A stretch of 64,000 bases of DNA from positions 310,001 through 374,000 of the forward strand of contig NZ_QVQV01000007.1 in assembly GCF_003429005.1 (NCBI RefSeq). Direction: 5' to 3'. Position numbers and translations under genes: made by a program. Source of the DNA: Paraburkholderia sp. DHOC27. Its GTDB lineage: Bacteria > Pseudomonadota > Gammaproteobacteria > Burkholderiales > Burkholderiaceae. Shown piece after piece: positions 44,506 through 55,126 of this stretch (position 1 is its first letter; each line of letters starts with the position of its first letter). The notes below the pieces were generated by a model. The model worked only from the letters and a program-made list of their open reading frames with translations, made no database searches and was not told the origin of the DNA.

Positions 44506-45735
44506 GTGAACCCGCTACTCGACTCCCTCCAGCCCTATCCGTTTGAAAAGCTGCGTCTGCTTTTCAAGGACGCGACGCCTCCTGCCCATCTGCCGCATAT
44601 CAGCTTCGGCATCGGCGAGCCGAAACATCCCACGCCGGCGCTGATCCGCGACGCAGTGATCGCATCGCTTGGCGGGCTGGCGTCGTATCCGGCCACGCTC
44701 GGTACCCCGGCATTGCGCGAGGCGATCGCCAGCTGGGTGACGAAACGCTACAACCTGCCGCCCGTCGATCCCGCCACTCAGGTTCTGCCGGTAGCCGGTT
44801 CGCGCGAGGCGCTGTTCGCGCTCGCGCAGACCGTGATCGACCCGAAACGGAACGCCGCAGGGAATGAAACGGGTGAGCCCGCGATCGTACTCTCGCCCAA
44901 TCCTTTCTACCAGATTTACGAAGGCGCGGCGCTGCTTGCCGGCGCGCAGCCCTATTTCGTCAACAGCGATCCGGCACGCAATTTCGCCTGCGATTACTCG
45001 GCAGTACCCGCTGACATCTGGGCGCGCACGCAACTGGTGTACGTCTGCACGCCGGGCAATCCGACCGGCGCCGTGATGACGCTCGACGACTGGCGCGAAC
45101 TGTTCGCGCTGTCGGACAAGTACGGTTTCGTGATCGCCTCGGACGAGTGCTATTCGGAGATCTATTTCGACGAAGCACAGCCGCCGCTGGGCGGCCTCGA
45201 AGCGGCCCACAAACTCGGCCGTGGCTTCGAGCGCCTCGTGATGCTGTCGAGCCTGTCGAAGCGCTCGAACGTGCCTGGCATGCGCTCGGGCTTCGTCACC
45301 GGGGATGCCGACATCCTCAAGCAATTCCTGCTGTATCGCACCTACCACGGCGCGGCCCTCTCCACCGTCTACCAGATGGCCAGCGTCGCCGCCTGGAGCG
45401 ACGAAGCGCACGTGCGCGAGAACCGCGCGAAATACGTGCAGAAGTTCGCCACTGTCACGCCCATGCTCGCCGAGGTGCTCGACGTACGCCTGCCCGACGC
45501 GGCGTTCTATCTGTGGGCGGACGTTTCGCGCACCGGCCTCTCGGATACCGAGTTCGCCCAGCGCCTCTACGCCGACTATAATGTGACGCTCATGCCGGGC
45601 TCGTATCTCGCGCGCACGGCGCACGGCACGAACCCCGGCCGCAATTTCGTACGCATTGCGCTCGTTGCCGATGTCGACGAGTGCACCCAGGGCGCCCAGC
45701 GAATCGTCGACTTTTGCCATGCGCTGGCGCGCTAA
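44506..45735 (+). CDS. dapC: Succinyldiaminopimelate transaminase
   Basis: A PLP enzyme that moves an amino group from glutamate to N-succinyl-2-amino-6-oxopimelate in lysine and peptidoglycan precursor synthesis. The 409-residue class I aminotransferase has FGIGEPKHPTP, VYVCTPGNPTGAVM, SDECYSEIYFDE and the PLP-binding SSLSKRSNVPGMRSGF (Lys in SKRS). I start at GTG 44506 (MNPLLDSLQPYPFEKLRLL), where the family begins; an ATG frame 29 codons upstream adds a non-conserved leader. First gene of dapC-dapD-yffB-dapE-prmB. Confidence 0.95.
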   Translation: MNPLLDSLQPYPFEKLRLLFKDATPPAHLPHISFGIGEPKHPTPALIRDAVIASLGGLASYPATLGTPALREAIASWVTKRYNLPPVDPATQVLPVAGSREALFALAQTVIDPKRNAAGNETGEPAIVLSPNPFYQIYEGAALLAGAQPYFVNSDPARNFACDYSAVPADIWARTQLVYVCTPGNPTGAVMTLDDWRELFALSDKYGFVIASDECYSEIYFDEAQPPLGGLEAAHKLGRGFERLVMLSSLSKRSNVPGMRSGFVTGDADILKQFLLYRTYHGAALSTVYQMASVAAWSDEAHVRENRAKYVQKFATVTPMLAEVLDVRLPDAAFYLWADVSRTGLSDTEFAQRLYADYNVTLMPGSYLARTAHGTNPGRNFVRIALVADVDECTQGAQRIVDFCHALAR

Positions 45736-45791
45736 GCGCCTGCCGCTCGCAGCCTTCTTCCTCAGCCTTCATTCTCCAAGCCAAGCTAACT

Positions 45792-46619
45792 ATGTCGCAA
45801 CAACTTCAGCAGATCATTGATAACGCCTGGGAAAACCGCGCGGAACTGTCACCCAAAGCCGCGCCCGCCGACGTGCGTGAAGCGGTTGCACACGCCCTCG
45901 AGCAACTCGACAAGGGTGCACTGCGGGTTGCCCAGAAGACGAACGGCGAATGGGTCGTCAATCAATGGCTGAAGAAAGCTGTGCTGCTGTCGTTCCGCCT
46001 GGAAGACAACGCGCCGCTGGCCGCTGGCGGCTACACCCAGTTCTTCGACAAGGTGCCGTCGAAGTTCGCCAACTACACCGCTGAAGACTTCGCGGCCGGC
46101 GGCTTCCGCGTGGTGCCGCCCGCCATCGCGCGCCGCGGCTCGTTCATCGCGAAGAACGTCGTGCTGATGCCGTCGTACACCAACATCGGCGCTTACGTGG
46201 ACGAAGGCACGATGGTCGACACGTGGGCCACTGTCGGTTCGTGCGCGCAGATCGGCAAGAACGTGCACCTGTCGGGCGGCGTGGGCATCGGCGGCGTGCT
46301 GGAGCCGCTGCAGGCCAACCCGGTCATCATCGAAGACAACTGCTTCATCGGCGCGCGCTCGGAAGTGGTGGAAGGCGTGATCGTCGAAGAGAACTCGGTG
46401 ATTTCGATGGGCGTGTACCTCGGCCAGAGCACCAAGATCTACGATCGCGAAACCGGCGAAGTGACGTACGGCCGCATTCCGGCCGGCTCGGTGGTGGTGG
46501 CGGGCAACCTGCCGTCGAAAGATGGTTCGCATAGTCTCTACTGCGCCGTGATCGTCAAGAAGGTCGACGCGAAAACGCGCGCCAAGGTCGGTCTCAACGA
46601 GCTGCTGCGAGGCGACTGA
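45792..46619 (+). CDS. dapD: Tetrahydrodipicolinate N-succinyltransferase
   Basis: Adds succinyl from succinyl-CoA to tetrahydrodipicolinate, the step before DapC. The 275-residue protein begins MSQQLQQIIDNAWENRAEL and has a left-handed beta-helix (IAKNVVLMPSYTNIGAYVDEGTMVDTWATVGSCAQIGKNVHLSGG) with C-terminal SLYCAVIVKKVD. Full length. Its stop overlaps the next ATG (TGATG), so yffB is translationally coupled. Confidence 0.98.
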   Translation: MSQQLQQIIDNAWENRAELSPKAAPADVREAVAHALEQLDKGALRVAQKTNGEWVVNQWLKKAVLLSFRLEDNAPLAAGGYTQFFDKVPSKFANYTAEDFAAGGFRVVPPAIARRGSFIAKNVVLMPSYTNIGAYVDEGTMVDTWATVGSCAQIGKNVHLSGGVGIGGVLEPLQANPVIIEDNCFIGARSEVVEGVIVEENSVISMGVYLGQSTKIYDRETGEVTYGRIPAGSVVVAGNLPSKDGSHSLYCAVIVKKVDAKTRAKVGLNELLRGD

Positions 46620-46984
46620 TGGCCCGCGCCAACAAAACCGTCGTCTACGGTATCCCGAACTGCGACACCGTGAAGAAGGCCCGCGTGTGGCTGGAAGAAC
46701 ACGGCGTCGAGTTCGAGTTTCACGACTTCAAGAAGGCCGGCGTGACCGAGCCGCTGGTGCAGGACTGGCTGAAAGACGTCAAGCTCGAAGCGCTGCTGAA
46801 CCGGCGCGGCACCACGTGGCGCGCTCTGTCGGACGACATGAAGGCCGCCGCCGACACGCAATCCGGCGCGATCGCCTTGATGATCCACAAGCCTTCGGTC
46901 ATCAAGCGGCCAGTGGTGGTCGTCAACGGCCGCGTGAAGACGCTCGGCTTTTCCGTGGAAGAATACGAAACGCTGTTTGGCTGA
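46619..46984 (+). CDS. Spx/ArsC-family thioredoxin-fold protein (YffB type)
   Basis: A 121-residue protein like E. coli YffB, not a proven arsenate reductase. It has the thioredoxin-like active site YGIPNCDTVKKARVWLEEH with a single Cys at residue 15, and VIKRPVVVVNGRVKTLGF, the Arg-Pro region of the family. It lacks the extra Cys residues of classical ArsC relays. It overlaps dapD by one base and is followed by a strong terminator, with dapE just beyond. The same neighbourhood (yffB beside dapE) occurs in E. coli, so a link to diaminopimelate synthesis or its redox state is plausible but unproven. Confidence 0.88.
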   Translation: MARANKTVVYGIPNCDTVKKARVWLEEHGVEFEFHDFKKAGVTEPLVQDWLKDVKLEALLNRRGTTWRALSDDMKAAADTQSGAIALMIHKPSVIKRPVVVVNGRVKTLGFSVEEYETLFG

Positions 46985-47037
46985 ACGCCAGTGCGCGCCG
47001 GCTCGACACCGCTGGCGCCGTCTGTAGCAAAAGCTGT

Positions 47038-47075
47038 TGCCGGCTGCGGTGATTTACCTGCAGCCGGCATTTTTT
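47038..47075 (+). terminator. Terminator between yffB and dapE
   Basis: A perfect 10-bp stem TGCCGGCTGC / GCAGCCGGCA with a 12-base loop followed by T6. It splits the dap block: dapC-dapD-yffB upstream, dapE-prmB downstream, only 27 bases before dapE. Confidence 0.9.
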
Positions 47076-47102
47076 CATTTCAACGTGGCTTGTACTGAAC
47101 CC

Positions 47103-48242
47103 ATGTCCGGCACCCTCGCTCTTACCGAACAACTGATCGCGCGCGCTTCCGTCACGCCCGACGACCAGCATTGCCAACGCCTGCTGATCGAACGCCTCGC
47201 CGCGCTCGGCTTCGAATGCGAGACCATCGAATCGCACGGCGTGACCAACCTGTGGGCCGTCAAGCGCGGCGTCGACGGCACGCGCGGCAAGCTGCTGGTG
47301 TTCGCCGGTCATACCGACGTGGTGCCCACCGGTCCGCTCGAACAATGGCGCTCGCCGCCGTTCGAGCCCACTCATCGCGACGGCCTGCTGTATGGCCGCG
47401 GCGCCGCCGACATGAAAACGTCGATTGCCGGCTTCGTGGTGGCGAGCGAGGAATTCGTCGCGGCGCATCCGGCGCATCGCGGCTCGATTGCGTTCCTTAT
47501 CACGAGCGACGAAGAAGGCCCGGCCACCGACGGCACCGTGAAGGTCGTCGAAGCGCTGCAGGCGCGTGGCGAGCGGCTCGACTACTGCATCGTGGGCGAA
47601 CCCACCTCGAGCGTGCAGTTTGGCGACATGGTGAAAAACGGCCGGCGCGGCTCGATGTCCGGCAAGCTGACCGTCAAGGGCGTGCAGGGGCATATCGCCT
47701 ATCCGCATCTGGCGAAGAACCCGGTGCATCTGCTGGCGCCCGCGCTGGCGGAACTGGTCGCCGAGCGCTGGGACGAAGGCAACGAATATTTCCCGGCCAC
47801 CACCTGGCAGGTATCGAATATCCACAGCGGCACCGGCGCGAGCAACGTGATTCCCGGCCACGCAGACGTGATGTTCAACTTCCGCTTCTCCACCGCCAGC
47901 ACCGTGGAAGGCCTGCAAAGCCGCGTGCACGCGATTCTCGACAAGCATGGCCTCGAATACGACCTGAAGTGGTCGGTGAGCGGTCTGCCGTTTCTCACAC
48001 CGCGCGGCGATCTGTCGAATGCGCTGGAACGGGCCATCAAGGACGAAACCGGCGTGACCACCGAACTGTCGACCACCGGCGGCACCTCGGACGGCCGCTT
48101 CATTGCGCGCATCTGCGAACAGGTGGTCGAGTTCGGCCCGCTGAACGCCAGCATCCACAAGATCGACGAGCATATCGAAGTGGCCCATATCGAGCCGCTC
48201 AAGAACGTGTACCGCCGCGTGCTCGAACAACTGATTGCCTGA
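47103..48242 (+). CDS. dapE: Succinyl-diaminopimelate desuccinylase
   Basis: A two-zinc amidohydrolase that removes succinate to give LL-diaminopimelate. The 379-residue M20-family protein has FAGHTDVVPTGPLEQW (zinc His), YGRGAADMKTSIAG (zinc-bridging Asp), TSDEEGPATDGT (catalytic and zinc Glu) and STTGGTSDGRFIA near the end. Start at 47103 (MSGTLALTEQLIARASVTP) matches the family. The terminator 27 bases upstream means it needs read-through or a promoter I did not find. Confidence 0.98.
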   Translation: MSGTLALTEQLIARASVTPDDQHCQRLLIERLAALGFECETIESHGVTNLWAVKRGVDGTRGKLLVFAGHTDVVPTGPLEQWRSPPFEPTHRDGLLYGRGAADMKTSIAGFVVASEEFVAAHPAHRGSIAFLITSDEEGPATDGTVKVVEALQARGERLDYCIVGEPTSSVQFGDMVKNGRRGSMSGKLTVKGVQGHIAYPHLAKNPVHLLAPALAELVAERWDEGNEYFPATTWQVSNIHSGTGASNVIPGHADVMFNFRFSTASTVEGLQSRVHAILDKHGLEYDLKWSVSGLPFLTPRGDLSNALERAIKDETGVTTELSTTGGTSDGRFIARICEQVVEFGPLNASIHKIDEHIEVAHIEPLKNVYRRVLEQLIA

Positions 48243-48269
48243 TCCAGGCCTGACCAAGGACATCCCGCG

Positions 48270-49154
48270 ATGACGCTCCCGTTTGCCACCGTCCGCGACC
48301 TGCTGCGTTTTGCAGTGACGCGTTTCAACCAGGCCGAACTCTCGTTCGGCCACGGCTCCGCCAATGCTTATGACGAAGCGGCCTACCTCGTGCTGCACTC
48401 GCTGCATCTGCCGCTCGACCTGCTCGAACCGTTTCTCGACGCGCGCCTCACCGCCGCGGAAATCGACGCCGTCATCAACGTGATCGAGCGCCGCGCGAGC
48501 GAACGCGTGCCGGCGGCCTACATCACACAGGAAGCGTGGATGCATGGCTTCCGCTTCCATGTCGACGAACGGGTGATCGTGCCGCGTTCGTTCATTGGCG
48601 AACTGCTGCAGGACGGCCTGCAACCGTATGTGGAGGACCCCGAACAGGTGGGCGCCGTGCTGGAACTGTGCACCGGCTCGGGCTGCCTCGCGGTGCTCGC
48701 CGCGCATGCCTTCCCGAACGCCGATATCGACGCGGTCGATCTGTCCAAGGCCGCGCTCGAAGTGGCGACGCTCAACGTCGACGAGTACAAGCTCGACGAC
48801 CGCATCGCGCTGTTCGAAGGCGACCTGTTCGCGCCGCTGGCCGAGCGCCGCTACGACGTCATCATCACCAATCCGCCGTACGTCAACGCGGATTCGATGG
48901 CCTCGCTGCCTGCCGAATACAAGCATGAACCGGAGATGGCGCTGGCGGGCGGCGCTGACGGCATGGACATCGTGCGGCGCATTCTCTCCGAGGCGCGCAA
49001 CTGGCTGACCGAAGATGGCGTGCTGGTGGTCGAGATCGGCAACGAACGGGCGAACGTGGAAGCGGCGTTCGGTGGCCTCGATCTCGTGTGGCTCTCCACC
49101 AGCGCCGGCGACGACAACGTATTCCTGATCCAGGCCGCCGATCTGCCCAGCTGA
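48270..49154 (+). CDS. prmB: Ribosomal protein L3 glutamine methyltransferase
   Basis: Methylates the side-chain amide of a Gln in ribosomal protein L3. The 294-residue protein has the N-terminal helical domain (LLRFAVTRFNQAELSFGHGSANAYDEAAYLVLHSLHLPLD), the SAM-binding motif VLELCTGSGCLAVL and the amide-binding NPPYVNAD near residue 201. The PrmB-type N-terminus separates it from PrmC. It lies 28 bases after dapE. Confidence 0.95.
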   Translation: MTLPFATVRDLLRFAVTRFNQAELSFGHGSANAYDEAAYLVLHSLHLPLDLLEPFLDARLTAAEIDAVINVIERRASERVPAAYITQEAWMHGFRFHVDERVIVPRSFIGELLQDGLQPYVEDPEQVGAVLELCTGSGCLAVLAAHAFPNADIDAVDLSKAALEVATLNVDEYKLDDRIALFEGDLFAPLAERRYDVIITNPPYVNADSMASLPAEYKHEPEMALAGGADGMDIVRRILSEARNWLTEDGVLVVEIGNERANVEAAFGGLDLVWLSTSAGDDNVFLIQAADLPS

Positions 49155-49173
49155 CATGCGTTGAACCGATGAG

Positions 49174-49200
49174 GAACCCGACCGCAACGGGGTCGGGTTC
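49174..49200. other. 10-bp hairpin between prmB and cls
   Basis: Perfect arms GAACCCGACC / GGTCGGGTTC with a 7-base loop, about 20 bases after the prmB stop. No U-tract follows in either direction, so it is not a clear intrinsic terminator; it could protect the prmB mRNA 3' end. Confidence 0.55.
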
Positions 49201-49278
49201 GGTAAGATGGGCGCGATCGGCTCCGCCCTGCCCCGCTCCAGCGGGCAGGCGAGCACTTCGACAACCTTTCGCGTGCCT

Positions 49279-50763
49279 ATGCCATTCGATTTCGTCCACG
49301 TCGCACCGCTCGTCGCGCTCGCGCATATCCTCGGCGTGATCGCGGCATGCCACGCCATTCTCAATACGCGTACCTCACAGGGCGCCGTAGCATGGGCCGT
49401 CTCGCTGGTCGCCATGCCGTATCTGACGCTGGTGCCGTATCTGTTTCTCGGCCGCAGCAAATTCCAGGGTTACGCCGACGCTCGCCGCATCGAAAACGAA
49501 TCGTTGCGTACGCTGGCGCATCCGCGCGAATGGGACGCTCACGCTTCCTCCGGCGGCCAGCCCACTGATGAACTCGGGCAAGGCCTGGTCCGTTCGCTGA
49601 CGCAACTGGGCGGCATGCCGTTCCTGCCGGGCAATGCGGTACGCACGCTGGTGAACGGCGAAGCGACCTTCGCCGCCATCTTCGAAGCCATCGAACAGGC
49701 ACGCAGCTACGTGATCGTGCAGTTCTTCATCGTGCGCGACGATTCGCTCGGCGAAATGCTGAAAGACCTGCTGCTGAAGAAAGCCGCGCAAGGCGTGCGC
49801 GTCTACTTCCTCTACGACAGCATCGGCAGCTTCGATTTACCGCACCGTTACGTGGCCACGCTGCGCGCGGGTGGCGTCGAGGTGCATCCGTTCGCCACCA
49901 ACCGGCGCTTCGTCAACCGCTTCCAGCTCAACTTCCGCAATCACCGCAAGATCGTTTCGGTGGACGGCGAGCGCGCGTTCGTCGGCGGACACAACGTTGG
50001 CGTGGAGTATCTCGGCGCCAAGCCGCCCCTGTCGCCGTGGCGCGACACGCACATCGAACTGCGTGGGCCGGTGGTCGCCAGCATCCAGTTCGTGTTCGTC
50101 GAGGACTGGTTCTGGGCTACGCAACAACTGCCGCCGCTGGACGTGCCCTCACTTCAGGGGCCTTCGTCTGAAGGACTGGCGACTGAAGGGTCATCCTCAG
50201 GGATATCCGGCGACGGCATGCATTGCCTCGTCGTGCCGAGCGGTCCCGCTGACAAACAGGAAACCTGTTCGCTGTTTTTCGTCGAAGCGATCAACGCAGC
50301 GCGCGAACGCATCTGGATCACCACGCCGTATCTGGTGCCCGACGAAGCGGTGTTTTCCGCGCTGCGGCTTGCCGCCATGCGCGGGGTCGACGTGCGCATC
50401 CTGATTCCGAGCCGGCGCGATCATCGCGTCGTGTTCGAAGCTTCGAAGCTCTATGCCTACGACTGCATCCGCGCCGGCGTGCGGATCTTCCGCTACCGGC
50501 CCGGCTTCCTGCATCAGAAGGTGGTGCTGATCGACACGGTCGCGGCCGCGATTGGCAGCGCCAATCTCGACAACCGCTCGTTCCGGCTGAACTTCGAAAT
50601 CATGGTGCTGACCGTGGACCGCGACTTCGCCCTCGAAGTCGAAGCGATGCTGCAGCGCGATTTCGCCGAAGCCTTCGAGATTGACCGCAACGAGTACCGC
50701 CATGCCTCGGCCGTCCGACGCGTGGCCATGCACGTGGCCCGGCTGTTCGCACCGATTCTGTAG
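49279..50763 (+). CDS. cls: Cardiolipin synthase (phospholipase D superfamily)
   Basis: Condenses phosphatidylglycerol to cardiolipin at the inner membrane. The 494-residue protein has two N-terminal transmembrane segments (VHVAPLVALAHILGVIAACHAIL; GAVAWAVSLVAMPYLTLVPYLFLG) and two HKD sites, FRNHRKIVSVDGERAFVGG near residue 221 and FLHQKVVLIDTVAAAIGSANLDNRS near 412, so both half-sites are intact. Start at 49279 opens straight into the first helix. A Ser/Gly/Glu-rich linker (about 291-313) separates the halves. The stop lies 3 bases from the stop of the convergent peroxidase gene. Confidence 0.93.
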   Translation: MPFDFVHVAPLVALAHILGVIAACHAILNTRTSQGAVAWAVSLVAMPYLTLVPYLFLGRSKFQGYADARRIENESLRTLAHPREWDAHASSGGQPTDELGQGLVRSLTQLGGMPFLPGNAVRTLVNGEATFAAIFEAIEQARSYVIVQFFIVRDDSLGEMLKDLLLKKAAQGVRVYFLYDSIGSFDLPHRYVATLRAGGVEVHPFATNRRFVNRFQLNFRNHRKIVSVDGERAFVGGHNVGVEYLGAKPPLSPWRDTHIELRGPVVASIQFVFVEDWFWATQQLPPLDVPSLQGPSSEGLATEGSSSGISGDGMHCLVVPSGPADKQETCSLFFVEAINAARERIWITTPYLVPDEAVFSALRLAAMRGVDVRILIPSRRDHRVVFEASKLYAYDCIRAGVRIFRYRPGFLHQKVVLIDTVAAAIGSANLDNRSFRLNFEIMVLTVDRDFALEVEAMLQRDFAEAFEIDRNEYRHASAVRRVAMHVARLFAPIL

Positions 50764-50766
50764 CGC

Positions 50767-51246
50767 TTACAGCAAGGCCTCGACTTCGTCCGTGATCGCC
50801 TCCGGCTTGGTCAGCGGCGCAAAGCGCTTGACCACCACTCCGTCGCGCCCCACCAGAAACTTGGTGAAATTCCACTTGATGCCTTCGAGGCCGAGCAGGC
50901 CAGGCGCCTCGCCCGTCAGGTAGCGATACAGCGGATGCGCGTTGGCGCCGTTCACGTCGATCTTGTCGAACATCGGGAAGGTCACACCGTAGTTCTTCTC
51001 GCAGAAGCTGCCGATCTGCGCCGCGTCACCCGGTTCCTGCTTGCCGAACTGATTGCAGGGAAAGCCGAGAATCTCGAGACCACGCGCCGCGTACGTGTCA
51101 TACAGCTTTTGCAGCCCGGCGTATTGCGGCGTAAAACCGCATTCGCTCGCTGTGTTGACGATCAGCAGAACCTTGCCCTTGTAGCGTTCCAGGCTGACTT
51201 CTTCGCCGCCCAGTGTGCGTGCCGAAAACGAATAGATGGATGTCAT
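50767..51246 (-). CDS. Glutathione peroxidase-family (thioredoxin-dependent type) enzyme
   Basis: A thiol peroxidase that reduces hydroperoxides. The 159-residue protein has the peroxidatic Cys36 in NTASECGFTPQY, where animal enzymes carry selenocysteine, the GFPCNQFGKQEPG motif with a second Cys, and the catalytic Trp/Asn in KWNFTKFL. No signal peptide, so it is cytosolic. The ATG at 51246 follows GGGGAAGGAG, a strong ribosome binding site. Bacterial Cys-type members mostly use thioredoxin; the donor here is inferred. Confidence 0.94.
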   Translation of the reverse strand: MTSIYSFSARTLGGEEVSLERYKGKVLLIVNTASECGFTPQYAGLQKLYDTYAARGLEILGFPCNQFGKQEPGDAAQIGSFCEKNYGVTFPMFDKIDVNGANAHPLYRYLTGEAPGLLGLEGIKWNFTKFLVGRDGVVVKRFAPLTKPEAITDEVEALL

Positions 51247-51454
51247 GTGTTCTCCTTCCCCAAGGTCAACAGAAGTTATGTGTTTTAGAGTCCTGCAAAA
51301 CGCGCGCAAGACGCGTGCAAGCCCGCGACGAACGGCGACAGTCTAAGCGAAAAGCGGCGCGTGGACAGTCGGCCAAATGGCCAGGGTCCGCAGCGTGACG
51401 GCCATCACACGCCCGCCCAGTCTAAAATAGCGTTTTTCTCCAGCCGGCCTTCCT

Positions 51455-53404
<1,950 letters not shown>

Positions 53405-53519
53405 CGGCACGCAGCCTGGTTTGGGTAGGATGGCGAAACACGTTCGAAGCCGGACGCCCTGCACCGCCGCGGCGCAAGGCGTCGGCCTGATCCGGCCTTA
53501 TTCCTGAGAGAGGTTGACC

Positions 53520-54593
53520 TTGTCGTCTCCCGCTGCTTTGCAAGGCCTGCGCGTACTCGATCTGACGCGGTTGCTGCCGGGGCCGGTCGCGGCTCTGCGC
53601 CTCGCGGAAATGGGCGCAGACGTGCTGAAGATCGAAGCGCCCGGCGCCGGCGACCCTACCCGCACCATGCTGCAGGCCTCCAGTGACCGCGTCGCCGGAC
53701 GCCCCGGCGCGTTCTACCGGCTGGTCAACCGCGGCAAGCGCGAGACCCGGCTCGACCTCAAATCCGAAGCGGGACGCAACGTGCTGCGCGCGCTGGCGAG
53801 CGAAGCGGACGTGCTGATCGAGAGCTTTCGGCCCGGTGTAATGGAACGACTCGGCATCGGCTACGAGATGTTGCGCGTGCTCAACCCGAAGCTCGTATAT
53901 TGCGCGATCAGCGGCTTTGGTGCGACGGGGCCGTTTGCCGGCCAGGCCGGTCACGATCTGAACTACATCGGCTACGCCGGCGTGCTGGATCAACTGGCAA
54001 GCCGCGATGGCGCACCGATCCTGCCGAATTTCCAGATTGCCGACGTGCTGGGCGGCGCCGCGAACGCGGTCGCGCAGATTCTGGCTGCGCTGTGGCACGT
54101 CGCGCGTGGCGGCAACGGGCGTTTCGTCGATATCTCGATGACGCATGCGACCCACGCCAACAACTTCGTCGCCCAGGTTTCGCTGGCCAACGACGGCGTG
54201 ACTCCACCCGTCGGCGGCGGACTGCTGAATGGCGGTGTGCCCTGCTACAACCTCTACCGCACGCAGGACGGCCGATGGCTTGCCGTCGGCGCACTCGAAC
54301 TCAAGTTCTGGGAGACGCTGTGCCATGCGCTGGACCGGCCCGAATGGGCCTTCCGGCACTGGAGCGTGGGGCAGGCGATCGGCGGCCCGGACGCGGTGGC
54401 TCTGACGAAGGAACTGGCCGCCGTGATCGCGAGCCGGCCGCTCGCCGAGTGGGTGAGCCTGCTCGAGCCGCTGGATTGCTGTGTGTCGCCGGTGCTGACG
54501 GCGGCCGAGGCGGCCCAGCATCCGCTCTTCAACCCGGATGCGTATTCGAGCGTTGCCGACGAACTGGACACCGGCAACGGGCCGCTTGGCTGA
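53520..54593 (+). CDS. CaiB/BaiF (family III) CoA-transferase-fold protein, alpha-methylacyl-CoA racemase-like
   Basis: A 357-residue member of the family III fold. It begins LQGLRVLDLTRLLPGPVAALRLAEMGADVLKIEAPGAGDP, the CoA-binding region, and has GQAGHDLNYIGYAGVLDQL, whose His-Asp arrangement fits the racemase active site, and GNGRFVDISMTH. Racemase (epimerising 2-methylacyl-CoA) is more likely than transferase by this pattern, but substrate is not readable. Both candidate starts are TTG; I prefer 53520 because GAGAGG lies six bases upstream. No linked fatty-acid gene; the flanking genes are unrelated. Confidence 0.85.
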   Translation: MSSPAALQGLRVLDLTRLLPGPVAALRLAEMGADVLKIEAPGAGDPTRTMLQASSDRVAGRPGAFYRLVNRGKRETRLDLKSEAGRNVLRALASEADVLIESFRPGVMERLGIGYEMLRVLNPKLVYCAISGFGATGPFAGQAGHDLNYIGYAGVLDQLASRDGAPILPNFQIADVLGGAANAVAQILAALWHVARGGNGRFVDISMTHATHANNFVAQVSLANDGVTPPVGGGLLNGGVPCYNLYRTQDGRWLAVGALELKFWETLCHALDRPEWAFRHWSVGQAIGGPDAVALTKELAAVIASRPLAEWVSLLEPLDCCVSPVLTAAEAAQHPLFNPDAYSSVADELDTGNGPLG

Positions 54594-54660
54594 GAGGGCG
54601 TCACTCTGTCACTCGCTCCTGGCGGGCGTTGCGGGCGTCCATAACGCTCCGGTTACGCCG

Positions 54661-54696
54661 TTAGCGCCGTTAGCACCTTTAGCGTCGTTATCGCCG
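54661..54696. repeat. Imperfect 9-base tandem repeat
   Basis: Four units (TTAGCGCCG, TTAGCACCT, TTAGCGTCG, TTATCGCCG) between the convergent CoA-transferase and DUF2866-like genes. A partial unit precedes them. Confidence 0.6.
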
Positions 54697-54712
54697 TGCG
54701 CCCTTCGCGGCC

Positions 54713-54976
54713 TCAGCGGCGCGGCAAGGTCTGACGCGGCGCACGCTCGTCGTCATACAGCATGTGCTTGCGGCCTTCCACGTGACGGTTGATGGTGGCA
54801 CGCACTTCGTCGGCGGTAACGTTTTCAGCGACCACGCGCCGTGAAATCTGACCGGTCGTGTCGATCCACTCGACGATCCGGCAGGCCCCGCCCCAAGGCT
54901 GGCGGATGGGTTCGGAGACGCGACAGCCGCGCACCTGTAGCTGGCGCTCGGTCACGGTTTCATGGGACTGTTTCAA
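54713..54976 (-). CDS. Small hypothetical protein, probably DUF2866
   Basis: An 87-residue soluble protein (MKQSHETVTERQLQVRGCRVSEPIRQPWGGACRIVEWIDTTG...ADEVRATINRHVEGRKHML). The CRVSEPxRQPWG...CRIVEW pattern is what I recall of DUF2866, found mainly in Burkholderiaceae; function unknown. Start is uncertain: I prefer TTG 54976 with AAAGGA seven bases upstream, but the frame is open to 55018, with ATG 55009 possible. It stands alone between convergent neighbours on its left and radA on its right. Confidence 0.65.
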   Translation of the reverse strand: MKQSHETVTERQLQVRGCRVSEPIRQPWGGACRIVEWIDTTGQISRRVVAENVTADEVRATINRHVEGRKHMLYDDERAPRQTLPRR

Positions 54977-55126
54977 GGCGCGATCCTTTCCGCCTGAAGG
55001 CGATAGCATTTTCGCCAAGCTTAGGGAAAACGCGCCCCGCGAAGGTTACAGCCGCTAGCGAGTTATTTACGGCACATTACGCGCCCAAAGCCCCTTGCAG
55101 ACGGCCCGCGGCGCGCAGAGCGGCGC

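Noticed and set aside
46619..46984. Arsenate reductase call for the YffB-type gene
   Set aside because: The fold and first Cys fit the ArsC superfamily, but no ars genes are nearby, and the dap linkage matches YffB instead.
49174..49200. Terminator after prmB
   Set aside because: The 10-bp stem is strong but lacks a U-tract on both strands; kept only as a hairpin.
46923..49460. 845-codon minus-strand frame opposite dapE and prmB
   Set aside because: It spans two real plus-strand genes and a terminator; composition is shadow-like.
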